Source: an uncultured beta proteobacterium (lineage in GTDB: Bacteria > Pseudomonadota > Gammaproteobacteria > Burkholderiales > Rhodocyclaceae). From it: a stretch of DNA of 35,565 nucleotides. Shown in pieces: positions 24,858-34,115 of this stretch. Location: NCBI GenBank assembly GCA_903917505.1, contig CAIXAY010000171.1:1-35565 (forward strand), read 5' to 3'. A program made the translations under genes and the position numbers. Each line of letters begins with the position of its first letter. The stretch's first letter is position 1. The notes below the pieces were generated by a model. It did no database searches and was not told the origin of the DNA. It worked only from the letters and a program-made list of their open reading frames with translations.

Positions 24858-26381
24858 CTAGGTCGCCGCTTGTTGGCGATAGCGGCCAAGCTCCAGACTG
24901 ATGCCGATTTTCTCGAGCTCGATCGGAATCAATACGAATTGCTGTTGCCCGTAGCTGAACTCGAGGTTCACGCGCACGTCGAAACTTCCCGCCGGCATGA
25001 CCAGCCGGGCTTCGCCCGGCACATCGCCGTCGCGCAGCCAGATGCCCGGAATCGCGCCGGTCGCCGAGAAACCCGCGCTGCGCGGCCGCAGGTCGACACT
25101 CTGCGCGTGGCGGGACAGGGACTGGATGCCGACGTTGGCATGCCCGTCGGACTCCTTGCTGAAGCGCCTGACCACGCCGAGCACCCAATTCTCGCCGCCC
25201 TCGGGCTGGATGCACAGCAAGGTGCCGATCTTGAGCCAGTCGCCGAGTTCATCGACACCGGCGCCAAAGCCGCCGATGCTGACGTTTTCGACGACCCAGC
25301 TCTCCGCGACGTGCTCCTTGCCCAGACGCGCGATATCGCCGGCGAAAACGGTAAAGCAGTCATCGAAACCGCGCAGCACGGCGATGCGTGTTTTCACCGC
25401 GTGGCGCGGATGCTCGCGCTGCGGCGGATCGGGCGCCCAGTACAGGGCCAGATGACGCAGCACCGGCAGCAGGACCCTGGCCTGGTACTCGCCGCCCAGA
25501 TTGAGATCGGTGGGAACATTGCCGCGTTCGACTTCACGCAGCAGCTCGCCCAGGGCCTGCGGCGCGTTGCCCGGCGCGAAGAAGCGCAGCGTTGCGGCCA
25601 GCCGCTCGGGATGACGCGCCAGCCGCGCCGGCGGCGAACCGCTGGCGGCGTCGATCCAATAGACGCTGTCCGTCTGGCAATTGGCCGAGAAAACGAAACC
25701 GGGCAGGAAGCGGGTGATCAGCTTGTCGGCCAGTTCGATCTCGAGCGGCATCAGGCTGTCCATCGACGACGAATAGAAAATCAGCGCCTGCAGGTATTGC
25801 TGCGCGACCGTCGTGAACTCCGCTTGCGCCGGATAGAGTTGGACCGACTTCTGCGCGTAGCCCGCGGCCTCCGCCGCCAGAAAAGGCCGCCCAAGTCCGC
25901 GCCACAAATCTTCGCCGATCAGCCCGTAGCGGTACTTGACCCATTTCAGCTGCGCGGCGCGCGCCGCCATGAGGCGCGTCGCGGCAAGCGGCAGCGACGA
26001 TTTCAAGGCCTCGCTGCCACGCTCTTTCGGATTCTGCTGCGCGCGCTCGATGGCGCGCGCGTAGCGGCTGGAGACCTCGCCGCAATAGTTGTAGCACATG
26101 GTCCACATGCGGCGCTCATCGCTCTTCGACAGCCGCGGCGAGGTCAGGTAATCGCGCGCCACGCGGCGCAAGTGAGGCTGCGCCGCTTCGTCGAGCTGGC
26201 GAACCACATCGAAGAAGTGGTCAACGCGGAAATCGTCCGCGCTCTGCAGCGATTCGAGCCAGCCGTAAACCTCGTCGAGCGCCTTGAACGCATTATCGGC
26301 AGGCAATTCGGCGAGCACGCGCTTGAGTTCCTTGCCATCCCCGAGCGGATGTTCGGGGCGCGACGAAAAAAGTTTCAGCAT
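24858..26381 (-). CDS. Unrecognised protein with PilZ-like C-terminal domain
   Basis: A 507-residue soluble protein. The first 330 residues are mainly helical without a recognised domain (LDEVYGWLESLQSADDFRVD, MCYNYCGEVSSRYARAIERA, IFYSSSMDSLMPLEIELADK). From about residue 350 a beta-rich region resembles PilZ: RIAVLRGFDDCFTVF, then WVVENVSIGGFGAGVD matching the [DN]xSxxG motif, and WVLGVVRRFSKESDGHANVG. The arginine-rich RxxxR motif that PilZ uses for cyclic di-GMP is not clear, so binding is uncertain. The ATG at 26381 is preferred over TTG at 26393. A promoter candidate lies just upstream. Confidence 0.6.
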   Translation of the reverse strand: MLKLFSSRPEHPLGDGKELKRVLAELPADNAFKALDEVYGWLESLQSADDFRVDHFFDVVRQLDEAAQPHLRRVARDYLTSPRLSKSDERRMWTMCYNYCGEVSSRYARAIERAQQNPKERGSEALKSSLPLAATRLMAARAAQLKWVKYRYGLIGEDLWRGLGRPFLAAEAAGYAQKSVQLYPAQAEFTTVAQQYLQALIFYSSSMDSLMPLEIELADKLITRFLPGFVFSANCQTDSVYWIDAASGSPPARLARHPERLAATLRFFAPGNAPQALGELLREVERGNVPTDLNLGGEYQARVLLPVLRHLALYWAPDPPQREHPRHAVKTRIAVLRGFDDCFTVFAGDIARLGKEHVAESWVVENVSIGGFGAGVDELGDWLKIGTLLCIQPEGGENWVLGVVRRFSKESDGHANVGIQSLSRHAQSVDLRPRSAGFSATGAIPGIWLRDGDVPGEARLVMPAGSFDVRVNLEFSYGQQQFVLIPIELEKIGISLELGRYRQQAAT

Positions 26382-26434
26382 GATGGCGACCAATCCTTGA
26401 TCACGACCGAGGGAATCGGATTTGATATCCCGCT

Positions 26435-26462
26435 AGTATAGGGCGGCTGGCAAAAGCCGCAA
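26435..26462 (-). promoter_or_regulatory. Promoter candidate for the PilZ-like gene
   Basis: Reading minus, TTGCGG (plus 26457-26462) is followed after 16 bases by TATACT (plus 26435-26440). The predicted start is about 45 bases upstream of the ATG at 26381. The remaining gap to thyA holds a weak plus-strand TACAAT at 26518-26523. Confidence 0.4.
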
Positions 26463-26589
26463 GCCGGTGAAGCAATCGTCGGCGCGCGAATATGGGGCCG
26501 GAGCGTCGGCTATCCATTACAATTGGCGGATCAGCGCGCAACGCTCGCCGCCGCAGCGCCGCGCCGAACAAGGGCTGGGGAAGGCCGCA

Positions 26590-27576
26590 ATGAAACAGTA
26601 TCTCGACCTCGTGCAGGATATTCTGGACAACGGTTCCTGGCAAAGCAACCGCACCGGAACGCGCACGCGCAGCGTCCCGGGCGCGATGATGAAGTTCGAT
26701 TTGCAGCAGGGTTTTCCGGCGGTGACCACCAAGAAGCTCGCGTTCAAGTCGGCGATCGGCGAACTCGTCGGCTTTCTCCGAGGCTACCGCAACGCCGCCG
26801 ATTTCCGCGCGCTCGGCTGCAAGGTGTGGGACCAGAACGCCAATGAAAACGTGTCGTGGCTAGCCAATCCCTACCGGCTTCAGGCCGATGATCTGGGTCC
26901 GGTGTACGGCGTGCAATGGCGGCAGTGGCCGGCGTACAAGCTGATCGATATCGGCCAGGCGCAAAGCGCCGAGCAGGTCGCCGATGCACTGTCGCGTGGC
27001 TACCGGCACATCGGTACCGTAGACAACGCCGACAGCGGCGGTACCGGCATCCTGCTCTACAAGGCGATCGACCAGCTGCGCCATTGTCTCGACACCATCA
27101 TCGCCGACCCGGGCAACCGGCGCATCCTGTTCCACGGCTGGAACCTCGCACAGCTCGAGGAGATGGCGCTGCCGCCCTGCCATCTGCTCTACCAGTTTCT
27201 GGTCAGCGCGGAGCGGCGGGAAATCTCGCTGTGCCTGTACATCCGCAGCAACGACGTCGGCCTCGGAACGCCGTTCAACCTGACCGAGGGCGCGGCCCTG
27301 CTGCACCTTGTCGGACGGCTGACCGGCTATGCGCCGCGCTGGTTCAGCTATTTCATCGGCGACGCGCACATTTACGAAAACCACCTGGGCATGCTCGAGG
27401 AACAGTTGCAGCGCACGCCCTATGCGCCGCCGAAACTCATTCTCTCCGACCGAATCCCCGACTATGCGCTGACCGGAAAATACGAACCGGAATGGCTTGA
27501 AAAGGTCGAGCCTGGCGACTTCTCGCTCGACGGTTATCAGCACCATGCGCCGCTGACCGCGCCCATGGCGGTGTGA
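26590..27576 (+). CDS. thyA: Thymidylate synthase ThyA
   Basis: ThyA methylates dUMP to dTMP using 5,10-methylenetetrahydrofolate. The 328-residue protein has the N-terminal [32 protein letters not shown], the catalytic cysteine in [14 protein letters not shown], the dUMP-binding [19 protein letters not shown] and [13 protein letters not shown]. It is about 60 residues longer than E. coli ThyA (264), with an extra segment after the WRQW region ([20 protein letters not shown] to [14 protein letters not shown]). GGGGAAGG precedes the ATG by 5 bases. folA follows 11 bases after its stop, so dihydrofolate made here is regenerated by the next gene. Confidence 0.97.
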   Translation: MKQYLDLVQDILDNGSWQSNRTGTRTRSVPGAMMKFDLQQGFPAVTTKKLAFKSAIGELVGFLRGYRNAADFRALGCKVWDQNANENVSWLANPYRLQADDLGPVYGVQWRQWPAYKLIDIGQAQSAEQVADALSRGYRHIGTVDNADSGGTGILLYKAIDQLRHCLDTIIADPGNRRILFHGWNLAQLEEMALPPCHLLYQFLVSAERREISLCLYIRSNDVGLGTPFNLTEGAALLHLVGRLTGYAPRWFSYFIGDAHIYENHLGMLEEQLQRTPYAPPKLILSDRIPDYALTGKYEPEWLEKVEPGDFSLDGYQHHAPLTAPMAV

Positions 27577-27587
27577 AGGCGGGCGCG

Positions 27588-28076
27588 ATGCTTTCGCTGA
27601 TCGCCGCCGTCGCCAGCAACCGCGCCATCGGCAAGGGACAGCAATTGCTCTGGCATCTGCCTGACGACATGCGCCATTTCCGCGAGACGACGCGCGGCAA
27701 GCCGGTGATCATGGGACGCAAGACCTGGGAATCGCTGCCGGCGGCTTTCCGTCCGCTGCCCGGGCGGCGCAACCTGGTGGTCAGCCGCAACCCGGCCTAT
27801 CAGGCGCCCGGCGCGACGCTCGCCGCTTCGCTTGAAGACGCACTGCGCGCGGCGGCGGATGCCGCCGAAGTATTCGTCATCGGCGGCGCCGAACTCTATC
27901 GGCAGGCGCTGCCGCTGGCCGCCCGGCTGTATCTGACCGAAGTCGCCGCAAGCGCCGAAGGCGATGCCTTCTTCCCGGAGCTCGCGCCGGACGACTGGGA
28001 GGAGATTGCACGTGCGCCGGGGCACAATGAATCCGAGCCGGCATTCGCCTTCGTCATCTACCAGCGCCGCAGCTGA
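27588..28076 (+). CDS. folA: Dihydrofolate reductase FolA
   Basis: FolA reduces dihydrofolate to tetrahydrofolate with NADPH, recycling the product of thymidylate synthase. The 162-residue protein has LSLIAAVASNRAIGKGQQLLW, the substrate-site LPDDMRHFRETTRGKPVIMG, RKTWESLP, the NADPH-binding VFVIGGAELYRQALPLAARL and a final strand pair (AFAFVIYQRRS). The acidic residue of the LPDDM motif is present. The ATG at 27588 has AAGG upstream; a GTG at 27573 overlapping the thyA stop is possible but adds five unusual residues. It ends 10 bases from the convergent glycosyltransferase gene. Confidence 0.97.
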   Translation: MLSLIAAVASNRAIGKGQQLLWHLPDDMRHFRETTRGKPVIMGRKTWESLPAAFRPLPGRRNLVVSRNPAYQAPGATLAASLEDALRAAADAAEVFVIGGAELYRQALPLAARLYLTEVAASAEGDAFFPELAPDDWEEIARAPGHNESEPAFAFVIYQRRS

Positions 28077-28086
28077 GCCAAAGCCC

Positions 28087-30192
28087 TCACGCCGGCAGCG
28101 GCGGCACGTCAAAATCGGCCGGCGGCACGCCGGCGGCGTGGCGCGCCCACATCGCTTCGTAAGCCTGTTCGTAGAGCCTCACCTTGTAGGGCGTGTCGAA
28201 TACCCGCGTCGTGCTGCGCGCGCGCATCAGGCTGCGCACCACCGCCTGGTGCCCGGCCCGGTCATTGGCTAGGTCGGCCGCTTTCTCAATGTAGGCCGCG
28301 CTGGTCAGGGTGATCAGTTCAGGCAGGCCCAGGCAGTCGAGGAAGACGGCGCTCAGCGATGACGCCGGCGTATTGCCTCGCCGGGTGAGGACCGGCAAGC
28401 CCATCCACAGGGCATCGAGCGCCGTCGTATGCGCGTTGTAGCCGAAGGAGTCGAGGAACAGGTCGGCGAGGCGCAGGCGCGCCAGATGCCGCGTGTTGTC
28501 GGTGTCCGGCGCGCGGATCAGGCGTTCCGGCGCGACGCCGTGGCTCACCGCGCTGGCGACGCAACGCGTCCACAGGCGCTCATTCGAGGCGCGCAGCCAG
28601 AGTACCGAACCGGGCGTCGCGCGCAGAATTTCCATCCAGGCGACAAAGAGTTCCTCGTTGATCTTGTAGTCGGTATTGAACGAGCAGAAGACGAAGGCGC
28701 GCTCGGGCAAGCCGCAATCGCGCCGCGTCGGGGCCATCGTCCAGGGCGCCAGCGGCGCGCCGTAGGGCCAGTAAAGATCGGCGAAGCGAACGCGCTTTTC
28801 GAAGCGCGCGGCGCCCGGCGCCTGCGTGCCCGCATCGAAGTGATCGCCGGCCGCCTGGCAGAAGCGGTAGTCGAGGTAGGGCGCGTCGAGCGCGCCGACC
28901 ACGCCGACGTGCGCGACGCGCAGCGGCGCCGGCCGCAATTGCAGGATGCCGTTGCGCGTGCCGTCGAAGAAACCGCCGAACTGGACCAGGATGTCTATGC
29001 TATCGTCATGGATGCGCTGCGCCGCCTGCCGGTCATTGAGCGCCGCGAGCGAAACGAAATGGTCGCAACCGGCGACGATGTCGCGGCGTACCGCGCTGCC
29101 GTCGTCGGCGCCCAGGCAATAGGCGCTGACCGAAAAACGCGTGCGGTCGTGCTGACGAAAGACGTTTCTGAACAGATAGGCCGAAGGATGGTCGCGGAAC
29201 GCCGGCGAAAGGTAAGCGAGCCTCAGCCGCCGCTTCTCCGCGGGCGGGCGCGGATGGGCAAAGAGCGGCGGCACGACCGCCTCGCGCGCCGCGACCTGGC
29301 GCGCGAGGCTGCGGTAGTCGGCGTAATCCAGGCCGATGGCCAGGGCATTGTAGGCGTGGATGGCCGGCACCGGCCGCCCGCTGTCGGCGCGCACCCGTGC
29401 GGCCAGCGCGCTCAATTGCTGCGCCAGCAAAGGCAGGCACGCCCACTCGCCGTGCCGATAACGCTCGAACAGCGCAGTCAGAAAGATGTCTTCGGCGGCA
29501 GTTGGCGAGAGGTTCAAAGTCTCTTGCGCCTGCGGGATCGCCGCGACCACCTGCGCGGGCAAGCGCAGCGCCTTCAACTCCGCCAGCAAGCGCTGCGCGT
29601 CGTCGAGTTGCCCGCACATGGCCAGCGAAACGACGCGCCCAAAAGCCGCCGGCAGATGCCCGGGCGAGAGCGTCTGGGCGCGGGCGAAAGCGGCGTCGGC
29701 GGCGAGCGGATCGGCGTCGGCGAAGCGCGCGTGTCCGAGCGCGCACCAGGCATCGGGCTGCAGCGGATGCGCATTGACGAGCCGGCTGGCGTGCGCGAGG
29801 GCGTCTTGCGGCAGGCCTTGCCGCAAAGCCTGCGCGCAGAGATTGAGGCGCGCCTTGAAATGCTGCGCGTCCAGTGCGAGCGCCTGCGCGTAGGACGCGC
29901 GCGCCGCGGGAAAATCGTTCGCCGCTTCGAGCGCGACGGCCAGATCGAAATGGCGATCGGCGCTATTCTCCCGGCGCAGCAGCGCGCGGAAAGCCGCCAC
30001 CGCCTCGTCGGCGCGGCCGCCGGCAAGGTAGAGCACGGCCAGCGCATGCGCGGCGTCGCGGTCATCGGCATCGGCGGCGAGCACGCCGAGGACCAGCGCG
30101 ATCGCCGCGCCGGTATCGCCTTGCGCATGGCATTGCCGGACCCGGCTGCGCCAGTCCGGCGCAGCGCCTTGCAGCGGATCGGTTTCCATCAT
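28087..30192 (-). CDS. TPR protein with OGT/SPINDLY-type glycosyltransferase domain (GT41-like)
   Basis: A 701-residue cytoplasmic protein. Residues about 15-230 are TPR-like helical repeats (DRDAAHALAVLYLAGGRADE; HFDLAVALEAANDFPAARAS). Residues 320-690 resemble the catalytic part of O-GlcNAc transferase: LRLAYLSPAFRDHPSAYLF, DILVQFGGFFDGTRNGILQL with RPAPLRVAHVG, FVFCSFNTDYKINEELFVAW (Lys510 at the conserved UDP-sugar-binding lysine) and DLFLDSFGYNAHTTALDALW with His588-Thr-Thr. Such bacterial enzymes glycosylate proteins on Ser/Thr or Asn. Two ATGs stand in tandem (30192, 30189) after GGGAGA; either could be used. It is divergent from the ornithine cyclodeaminase-family gene. Target protein is unknown; secreted proteins in this cluster are candidates by position only. 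Confidence 0.85.
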   Translation of the reverse strand: MMETDPLQGAAPDWRSRVRQCHAQGDTGAAIALVLGVLAADADDRDAAHALAVLYLAGGRADEAVAAFRALLRRENSADRHFDLAVALEAANDFPAARASYAQALALDAQHFKARLNLCAQALRQGLPQDALAHASRLVNAHPLQPDAWCALGHARFADADPLAADAAFARAQTLSPGHLPAAFGRVVSLAMCGQLDDAQRLLAELKALRLPAQVVAAIPQAQETLNLSPTAAEDIFLTALFERYRHGEWACLPLLAQQLSALAARVRADSGRPVPAIHAYNALAIGLDYADYRSLARQVAAREAVVPPLFAHPRPPAEKRRLRLAYLSPAFRDHPSAYLFRNVFRQHDRTRFSVSAYCLGADDGSAVRRDIVAGCDHFVSLAALNDRQAAQRIHDDSIDILVQFGGFFDGTRNGILQLRPAPLRVAHVGVVGALDAPYLDYRFCQAAGDHFDAGTQAPGAARFEKRVRFADLYWPYGAPLAPWTMAPTRRDCGLPERAFVFCSFNTDYKINEELFVAWMEILRATPGSVLWLRASNERLWTRCVASAVSHGVAPERLIRAPDTDNTRHLARLRLADLFLDSFGYNAHTTALDALWMGLPVLTRRGNTPASSLSAVFLDCLGLPELITLTSAAYIEKAADLANDRAGHQAVVRSLMRARSTTRVFDTPYKVRLYEQAYEAMWARHAAGVPPADFDVPPLPA

Positions 30193-30299
30193 GTCTCTCC
30201 CGGCAGGTCGCGCGTTGCGCGGCGGCGTGCCAACTGCGAGAATGATGCCCGAGGCGACACCATTAAGAAAGCCTCCAACGCCAAGCGCCCAGGAACCCC

Positions 30300-31376
30300 G
30301 TGCTGCCGACCTTTCCTTTCCATCTCGATGGCGAACCGTGCGCCTGGTTCGACGATGCGTTTTGCCACAGCCGGCTGACCGCGCAGCCGGTCGCCTATCT
30401 CGACGCCCTGCAAGACGATCTGCGGCGCATCGCCGCTGGCGAGCTGGCGATGGACTTGCCGCGCAAGCAGATCTTCAGCGACGGCGACGATTCGGGCCGC
30501 GCTGCTGACGCCGCCGCCGGCGATTTTCGCATCATGCCGTGCATCGTTCGCGGCCCGGGACGGATCACCAAGACGGTCAAGATCGTCGGCTCCAACTTTC
30601 ATCGCCAGACCGTGCGCGAACACATGACGGTGGGCCGGGCGCTCTATCTCGATCCGCTGGAAAACTTCGTGCACAGCGAATTTGCCGCTTTCGCCCTGTC
30701 GTCGGCGCGCACCGGCGCCTGCGCGGCGCTCGCCCACCGCCTGCTGCACGGCGGCCGCAGCCTGACCCTGTTCGGCGCCGGGCCGGTGGCCTGGTACGCG
30801 GCGTTCTATCTGGCGAGCGACCGGCGCATCGATCGCCTGCGCCTCATCGACCCCGATGGCGGCAAGGCGCGCCGCACGCTGGCCGCACTCGTGCAGCAAT
30901 TCCCGCACTTGCGCGGCGAACATCTGGCGGCACCGCCCGCCGTCGACGACAGCGAGACGGTGATCCTGGCGACCGACAGCCGGACGCCGTTCTTTGCGCC
31001 GGTTATGACAAATGCAAATCTGGTGATCAGCCTCGGCGCCGATTCGGATGAACAGAGCGAACTCGCCGCCGAATGGATAGGCGAGGCCGAACTGATCACC
31101 GACCTCGAGGACAGCGCACTGATCGGCGACCTCAAGCGCTGGCACGCCCAGGGCTTGCTCGCCGGCCGCGCGGCCTCGGACCTGCTCGCCCTGCTGCGCC
31201 AGCCAGAGCGCCCGCGCGCCGCGCGCATCGTCTTCGTGTCGACCGGCTCGGCCCTGCTCGACAACCTGACGATCCACTACCTGCTCGGCGCAACCGCGAC
31301 TCAAACCGCGTCGGGCAGCAACGAGACGAAGTCCTCGAACTTGCCGCCGCCGGCGGGCGTCAGCGATTCGGCATAA
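30300..31376 (+). CDS. Ornithine cyclodeaminase/mu-crystallin family protein
   Basis: A 358-residue NAD(P)-dependent enzyme of the OCD family, whose members deaminate or reduce amino acids (ornithine cyclodeaminase, ketimine reductases, SbnB). It shows KTVKIVGSNFH (substrate-site lysine), SARTGACAALAHRLL matching the conserved RTaA, the dinucleotide segment LTLFGAGPVAWYAAFYL, LVISLGADSDEQSELAAEWI matching the conserved aspartate region, and RIVFVSTGSALLDNLTIHYL near the end. The GTG at 30300 has AGGA 5 bases upstream. The last 25 or so codons overlap the convergent PaaK-like gene and look like antisense of it rather than family sequence, so the gene may have lost its original stop. Substrate is unknown. 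Confidence 0.8.
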   Translation: MLPTFPFHLDGEPCAWFDDAFCHSRLTAQPVAYLDALQDDLRRIAAGELAMDLPRKQIFSDGDDSGRAADAAAGDFRIMPCIVRGPGRITKTVKIVGSNFHRQTVREHMTVGRALYLDPLENFVHSEFAAFALSSARTGACAALAHRLLHGGRSLTLFGAGPVAWYAAFYLASDRRIDRLRLIDPDGGKARRTLAALVQQFPHLRGEHLAAPPAVDDSETVILATDSRTPFFAPVMTNANLVISLGADSDEQSELAAEWIGEAELITDLEDSALIGDLKRWHAQGLLAGRAASDLLALLRQPERPRAARIVFVSTGSALLDNLTIHYLLGATATQTASGSNETKSSNLPPPAGVSDSA

Positions 31377-32659
31377 GTGTAGCGGACCGAGAACTTGCCG
31401 CGCAGCAGCTCGCACAGTTCGGCCGAAAAGCGCTGCTCGGTCTCGCGCGGCATGGGCGTGGTTCCGGCCAGGCGCACTTCGATTTCGTCGAGACGATGCT
31501 GGACGATCTGGATCTGCCGGAAATCGGCGATCGGCTTCAAATCTTCGTAGGGAAAGGACGGCCAGTGGCTGCGGCCGCCGGGCAGGCGCAGCATGTTGCG
31601 CCGCCGCCCGGCGATGCGCTGCAGCACCGGCAGGCCGCGGCCGCAGGCGCACGCCGCGCCGGCCTGCGCGTAATCGCCGATCTCGTAACGCAGCAGCGGC
31701 ATGGTGAAATTGTGCAGGGTACTGACCAGGACGCGGCCGATTTCACCGGCCGCGCACGGCGCGCCGCCCTCGTCGACGATTTCGACGAGCAGGTTCTCGG
31801 CCTGCACATGGTAGGTCTCGGGATGCTCGGGGCATTGCAGGGCGATGTTGCCGAATTCTTCCGACGAGTAAACGTCGGAGAGCGGCAACTGCCAGAGCTC
31901 GCGTGCCAGCGCGCGCAGATCGGGCGGCAGCATTTCGCCGAAGGTGGACAGTTCGCGCAGCGAGGGCACGCGGATCGCCCGCTCGCGCGCGCGCAAAAGC
32001 AGGCTGCGCAGATTGCTCGGGTGCGTCAAGAGATAGGCCGGCGCTTCGGCGCACAGCCAGTCGAGCTGGCGGTCGATGTCGGTGGCGATATCGAGCACGC
32101 TCGCCGGTCCGGTCACGAAAGCCGCCGACTCGACGCGGCCCCAGTCGAGGTGCGCGCCGCTCTGCACCTTGCTGCGGATCGCAGAGAACTTCGCCGACAG
32201 ATCGCGGCGCTGCCAGAGGTGGTTGCGGACGATCAGCGCGCTCAGGAAGAGATGCGTCAATTCGTTGCCCAGCCCCTGCACCGGCATGCCGAGCGAACCG
32301 GTCGTCGAATATTCGAGGGGGCGGCCGTGCGCCTTGGGCGAATTCTCGACGATCAGTTGCGCGCGGCTGGACTGCACCGTCGCGCGCTTCAGAATAGGCA
32401 GCGCGCGCCAAGTAGCCGCGTCGAGTTTCCGGCCGGGCGACCAGCCGGCCGCCGCCAGGCGCTCGCGATAGAAATCCGAAGTCTGCCAGAGGAAATCGAC
32501 GAGGACGTCGAGCTGCTGGAACTGCCTTGCTGCGAGTTCAGCCGGCGAGAGCCACTGGCTTTGCTCGAATTGGAAGAGCAGTGCGAGCAGTGTGGCGCCC
32601 GGCGTCGAAACGATGGCCGGCCAGGCGATGCCGGCGACGGTGGTACGGAAAGGCAGCAT
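31301..32659 (-). CDS. PaaK/CapK-like adenylate-forming enzyme
   Basis: A 452-residue protein of the phenylacetate-CoA ligase (PaaK/CapK) branch of adenylate-forming enzymes, which activate a carboxylic acid with ATP. The phosphate loop is YSTTGSLGMPV (residues 117-127). DVYSSEEFGNIALQCPEHPE, the ENLLVEIVDEGG strand, FTMPLLRYEIGDYAQ and the CACGRGLPVLQRIAGR zinc-like segment follow in the usual order. The substrate cannot be inferred. It reads from the FecR gene side on the same strand, 32 bases after that gene. Its last 76 bases overlap the convergent OCD-family gene. No strong ribosome site is visible before the ATG at 32659. Confidence 0.85.
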   Translation of the reverse strand: MLPFRTTVAGIAWPAIVSTPGATLLALLFQFEQSQWLSPAELAARQFQQLDVLVDFLWQTSDFYRERLAAAGWSPGRKLDAATWRALPILKRATVQSSRAQLIVENSPKAHGRPLEYSTTGSLGMPVQGLGNELTHLFLSALIVRNHLWQRRDLSAKFSAIRSKVQSGAHLDWGRVESAAFVTGPASVLDIATDIDRQLDWLCAEAPAYLLTHPSNLRSLLLRARERAIRVPSLRELSTFGEMLPPDLRALARELWQLPLSDVYSSEEFGNIALQCPEHPETYHVQAENLLVEIVDEGGAPCAAGEIGRVLVSTLHNFTMPLLRYEIGDYAQAGAACACGRGLPVLQRIAGRRRNMLRLPGGRSHWPSFPYEDLKPIADFRQIQIVQHRLDEIEVRLAGTTPMPRETEQRFSAELCELLRGKFSVRYTYAESLTPAGGGKFEDFVSLLPDAV

Positions 32660-32691
32660 GGGCGATCAGCGATTCGGTAGAACGCGCGAAA

Positions 32692-34098
32692 CTACGGCCC
32701 TTTCTTCAATGCCACTGCACCGCCGACTTGCTGAATCCCGTCGCTGAAGCCGAACGAGACACCAGCACGCGCCGCGCCGGCGCCAAAAAAGGCCCCATGG
32801 ACGGATGCCGCTGAACAACCTGACGGCAGACAACCGCTGCCCGTCACCGGCACGCCGAGATCCGAGAAAAGACCGCCGGTCGCCGAAGAGATTCCGATCG
32901 GGCTGATCGAGTTCAGGTTATAGATACCGCTCGGGAGCGTCATGCCGATGTTTAGCGCAGTCACTTGCAAGAGGGTGAAGTTAACAGTCATCGAAGTCGT
33001 AACACTGTTGATGGTACCGGCGCCGACCGAAGAGCCCGTCACCCCGCCGCCGATCAGAGAGTACGATGCCGACGTGCCGCTCAGGGCGGCAAGATCGCTG
33101 TCGGCCGTCGGTATTCCAGTCACATAGTGCAGAATCGCGCCTTCGCTGGCGCCCAGGCCCGTGAATCCGGCGCCGCTCGTATCAATCCAGCGCCCCCAGG
33201 CGACAATGTTATCGTTGCCCTGAAATCCATCGCCCACCGGAATCTTATTCCCTCCGGCAACGTTGGCGCCAAGAACGCCTTCAGCGCTGGTGAAACTCGA
33301 AAGCGTGCCGTTCGGATCGATCGTCCCGGTGCCGATCGCCTTGTCGCTAAAGCTGCCGGGGCCGCAGCAGGGCGCCGAAAAGTCGACATGAGCGTATACG
33401 GTCGCGTAGGTCTGCGTCCCCGTGAGCAAGGCATGCGGCAGGCCGAGGTCGCCGCTCGAAAAGACCGGCCTCACGTCTTCCAGAATCTGCGCCGGCGGCA
33501 GGCGCGGATGGGTGTGCCGGCGGTGCGGCCGGCCATGCCCGCTGACGCCGCCCGATTCGCCGCTGCCGAGGATCACGCAGCCCTGGTCGTTGCAAACGAT
33601 GACCGAACCCTCGCCGGTCGCCACGTCGAGATCTTCGCCGTTGAGGCTACCGACCCATTCGGTGCCGCGTATGCCGATCGTTGCGACGGTGGTCGTCACG
33701 CGGTAGTTGTCGCGGTTCGAGCGCCCGATGAGTCCGGTGATCGTGCGCAGCCCGCCCTTGAGCAGGCTGAAGAAGCCTTTTTCCTGGCCGTCGTCCTTGC
33801 CCGAATACTGGTAGTTGTCGATGCGAAACTCGGTCTGTGGCTGCAGCGAAACCATCGCGCCGTCGGAAAAGCGCACCTGCGCGCGGCCGCCTTCGCCGGT
33901 GCGTATGGTGTCGCCGTTGCCGATCTCGGCGCCGCGGGTCAACGGCCGCTGCACGCCGACGGTATCGACCGCGGTGACGCTGCCGACCGAGAAATCGACG
34001 TTGGCGACGCTGGCGGCGTAGGAACACACAGGGAATATCGCGGCCAGAGCCATCAGCAAGGCCGGGTTGCGCATACGGAAAATCTGTTGGGCGGTCAT
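32692..34098 (-). CDS. Secreted FecR-domain protein with TbpB-like C-terminal region
   Basis: A 468-residue exported protein. It has a signal peptide (RNPALLMALAAIFPVCSYA) without a clear lipobox and a FecR domain at about residues 50-165 (LTRGAEIGNGDTIRTGEGGR, AQVRFSDGAMVSLQPQTEFR, VATIGIRGTEWVG). A histidine and proline-rich linker (GHGRPHRRHTHPRLPP) and a glycine, serine and threonine-rich beta region of about 240 residues follow. The end, SVHGAFFGAGAARAGVSFGF then GGAVALKK, resembles the handle or barrel domain of TbpB-type surface proteins. GGGAGA precedes the ATG at 5 bases. It follows the Slam-like gene by 17 bases on the same strand, so it may be the translocator's cargo. Confidence 0.7.
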   Translation of the reverse strand: MTAQQIFRMRNPALLMALAAIFPVCSYAASVANVDFSVGSVTAVDTVGVQRPLTRGAEIGNGDTIRTGEGGRAQVRFSDGAMVSLQPQTEFRIDNYQYSGKDDGQEKGFFSLLKGGLRTITGLIGRSNRDNYRVTTTVATIGIRGTEWVGSLNGEDLDVATGEGSVIVCNDQGCVILGSGESGGVSGHGRPHRRHTHPRLPPAQILEDVRPVFSSGDLGLPHALLTGTQTYATVYAHVDFSAPCCGPGSFSDKAIGTGTIDPNGTLSSFTSAEGVLGANVAGGNKIPVGDGFQGNDNIVAWGRWIDTSGAGFTGLGASEGAILHYVTGIPTADSDLAALSGTSASYSLIGGGVTGSSVGAGTINSVTTSMTVNFTLLQVTALNIGMTLPSGIYNLNSISPIGISSATGGLFSDLGVPVTGSGCLPSGCSAASVHGAFFGAGAARAGVSFGFSDGIQQVGGAVALKKGP

Positions 34099-34115
34099 GA
34101 CAATCTCCCGGGCGT

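Noticed and set aside
28429..30378. Plus-strand 649-codon frame opposite the glycosyltransferase
   Set aside because: It mirrors the OGT-like gene; the minus frame has conserved catalytic motifs, the plus frame has none.
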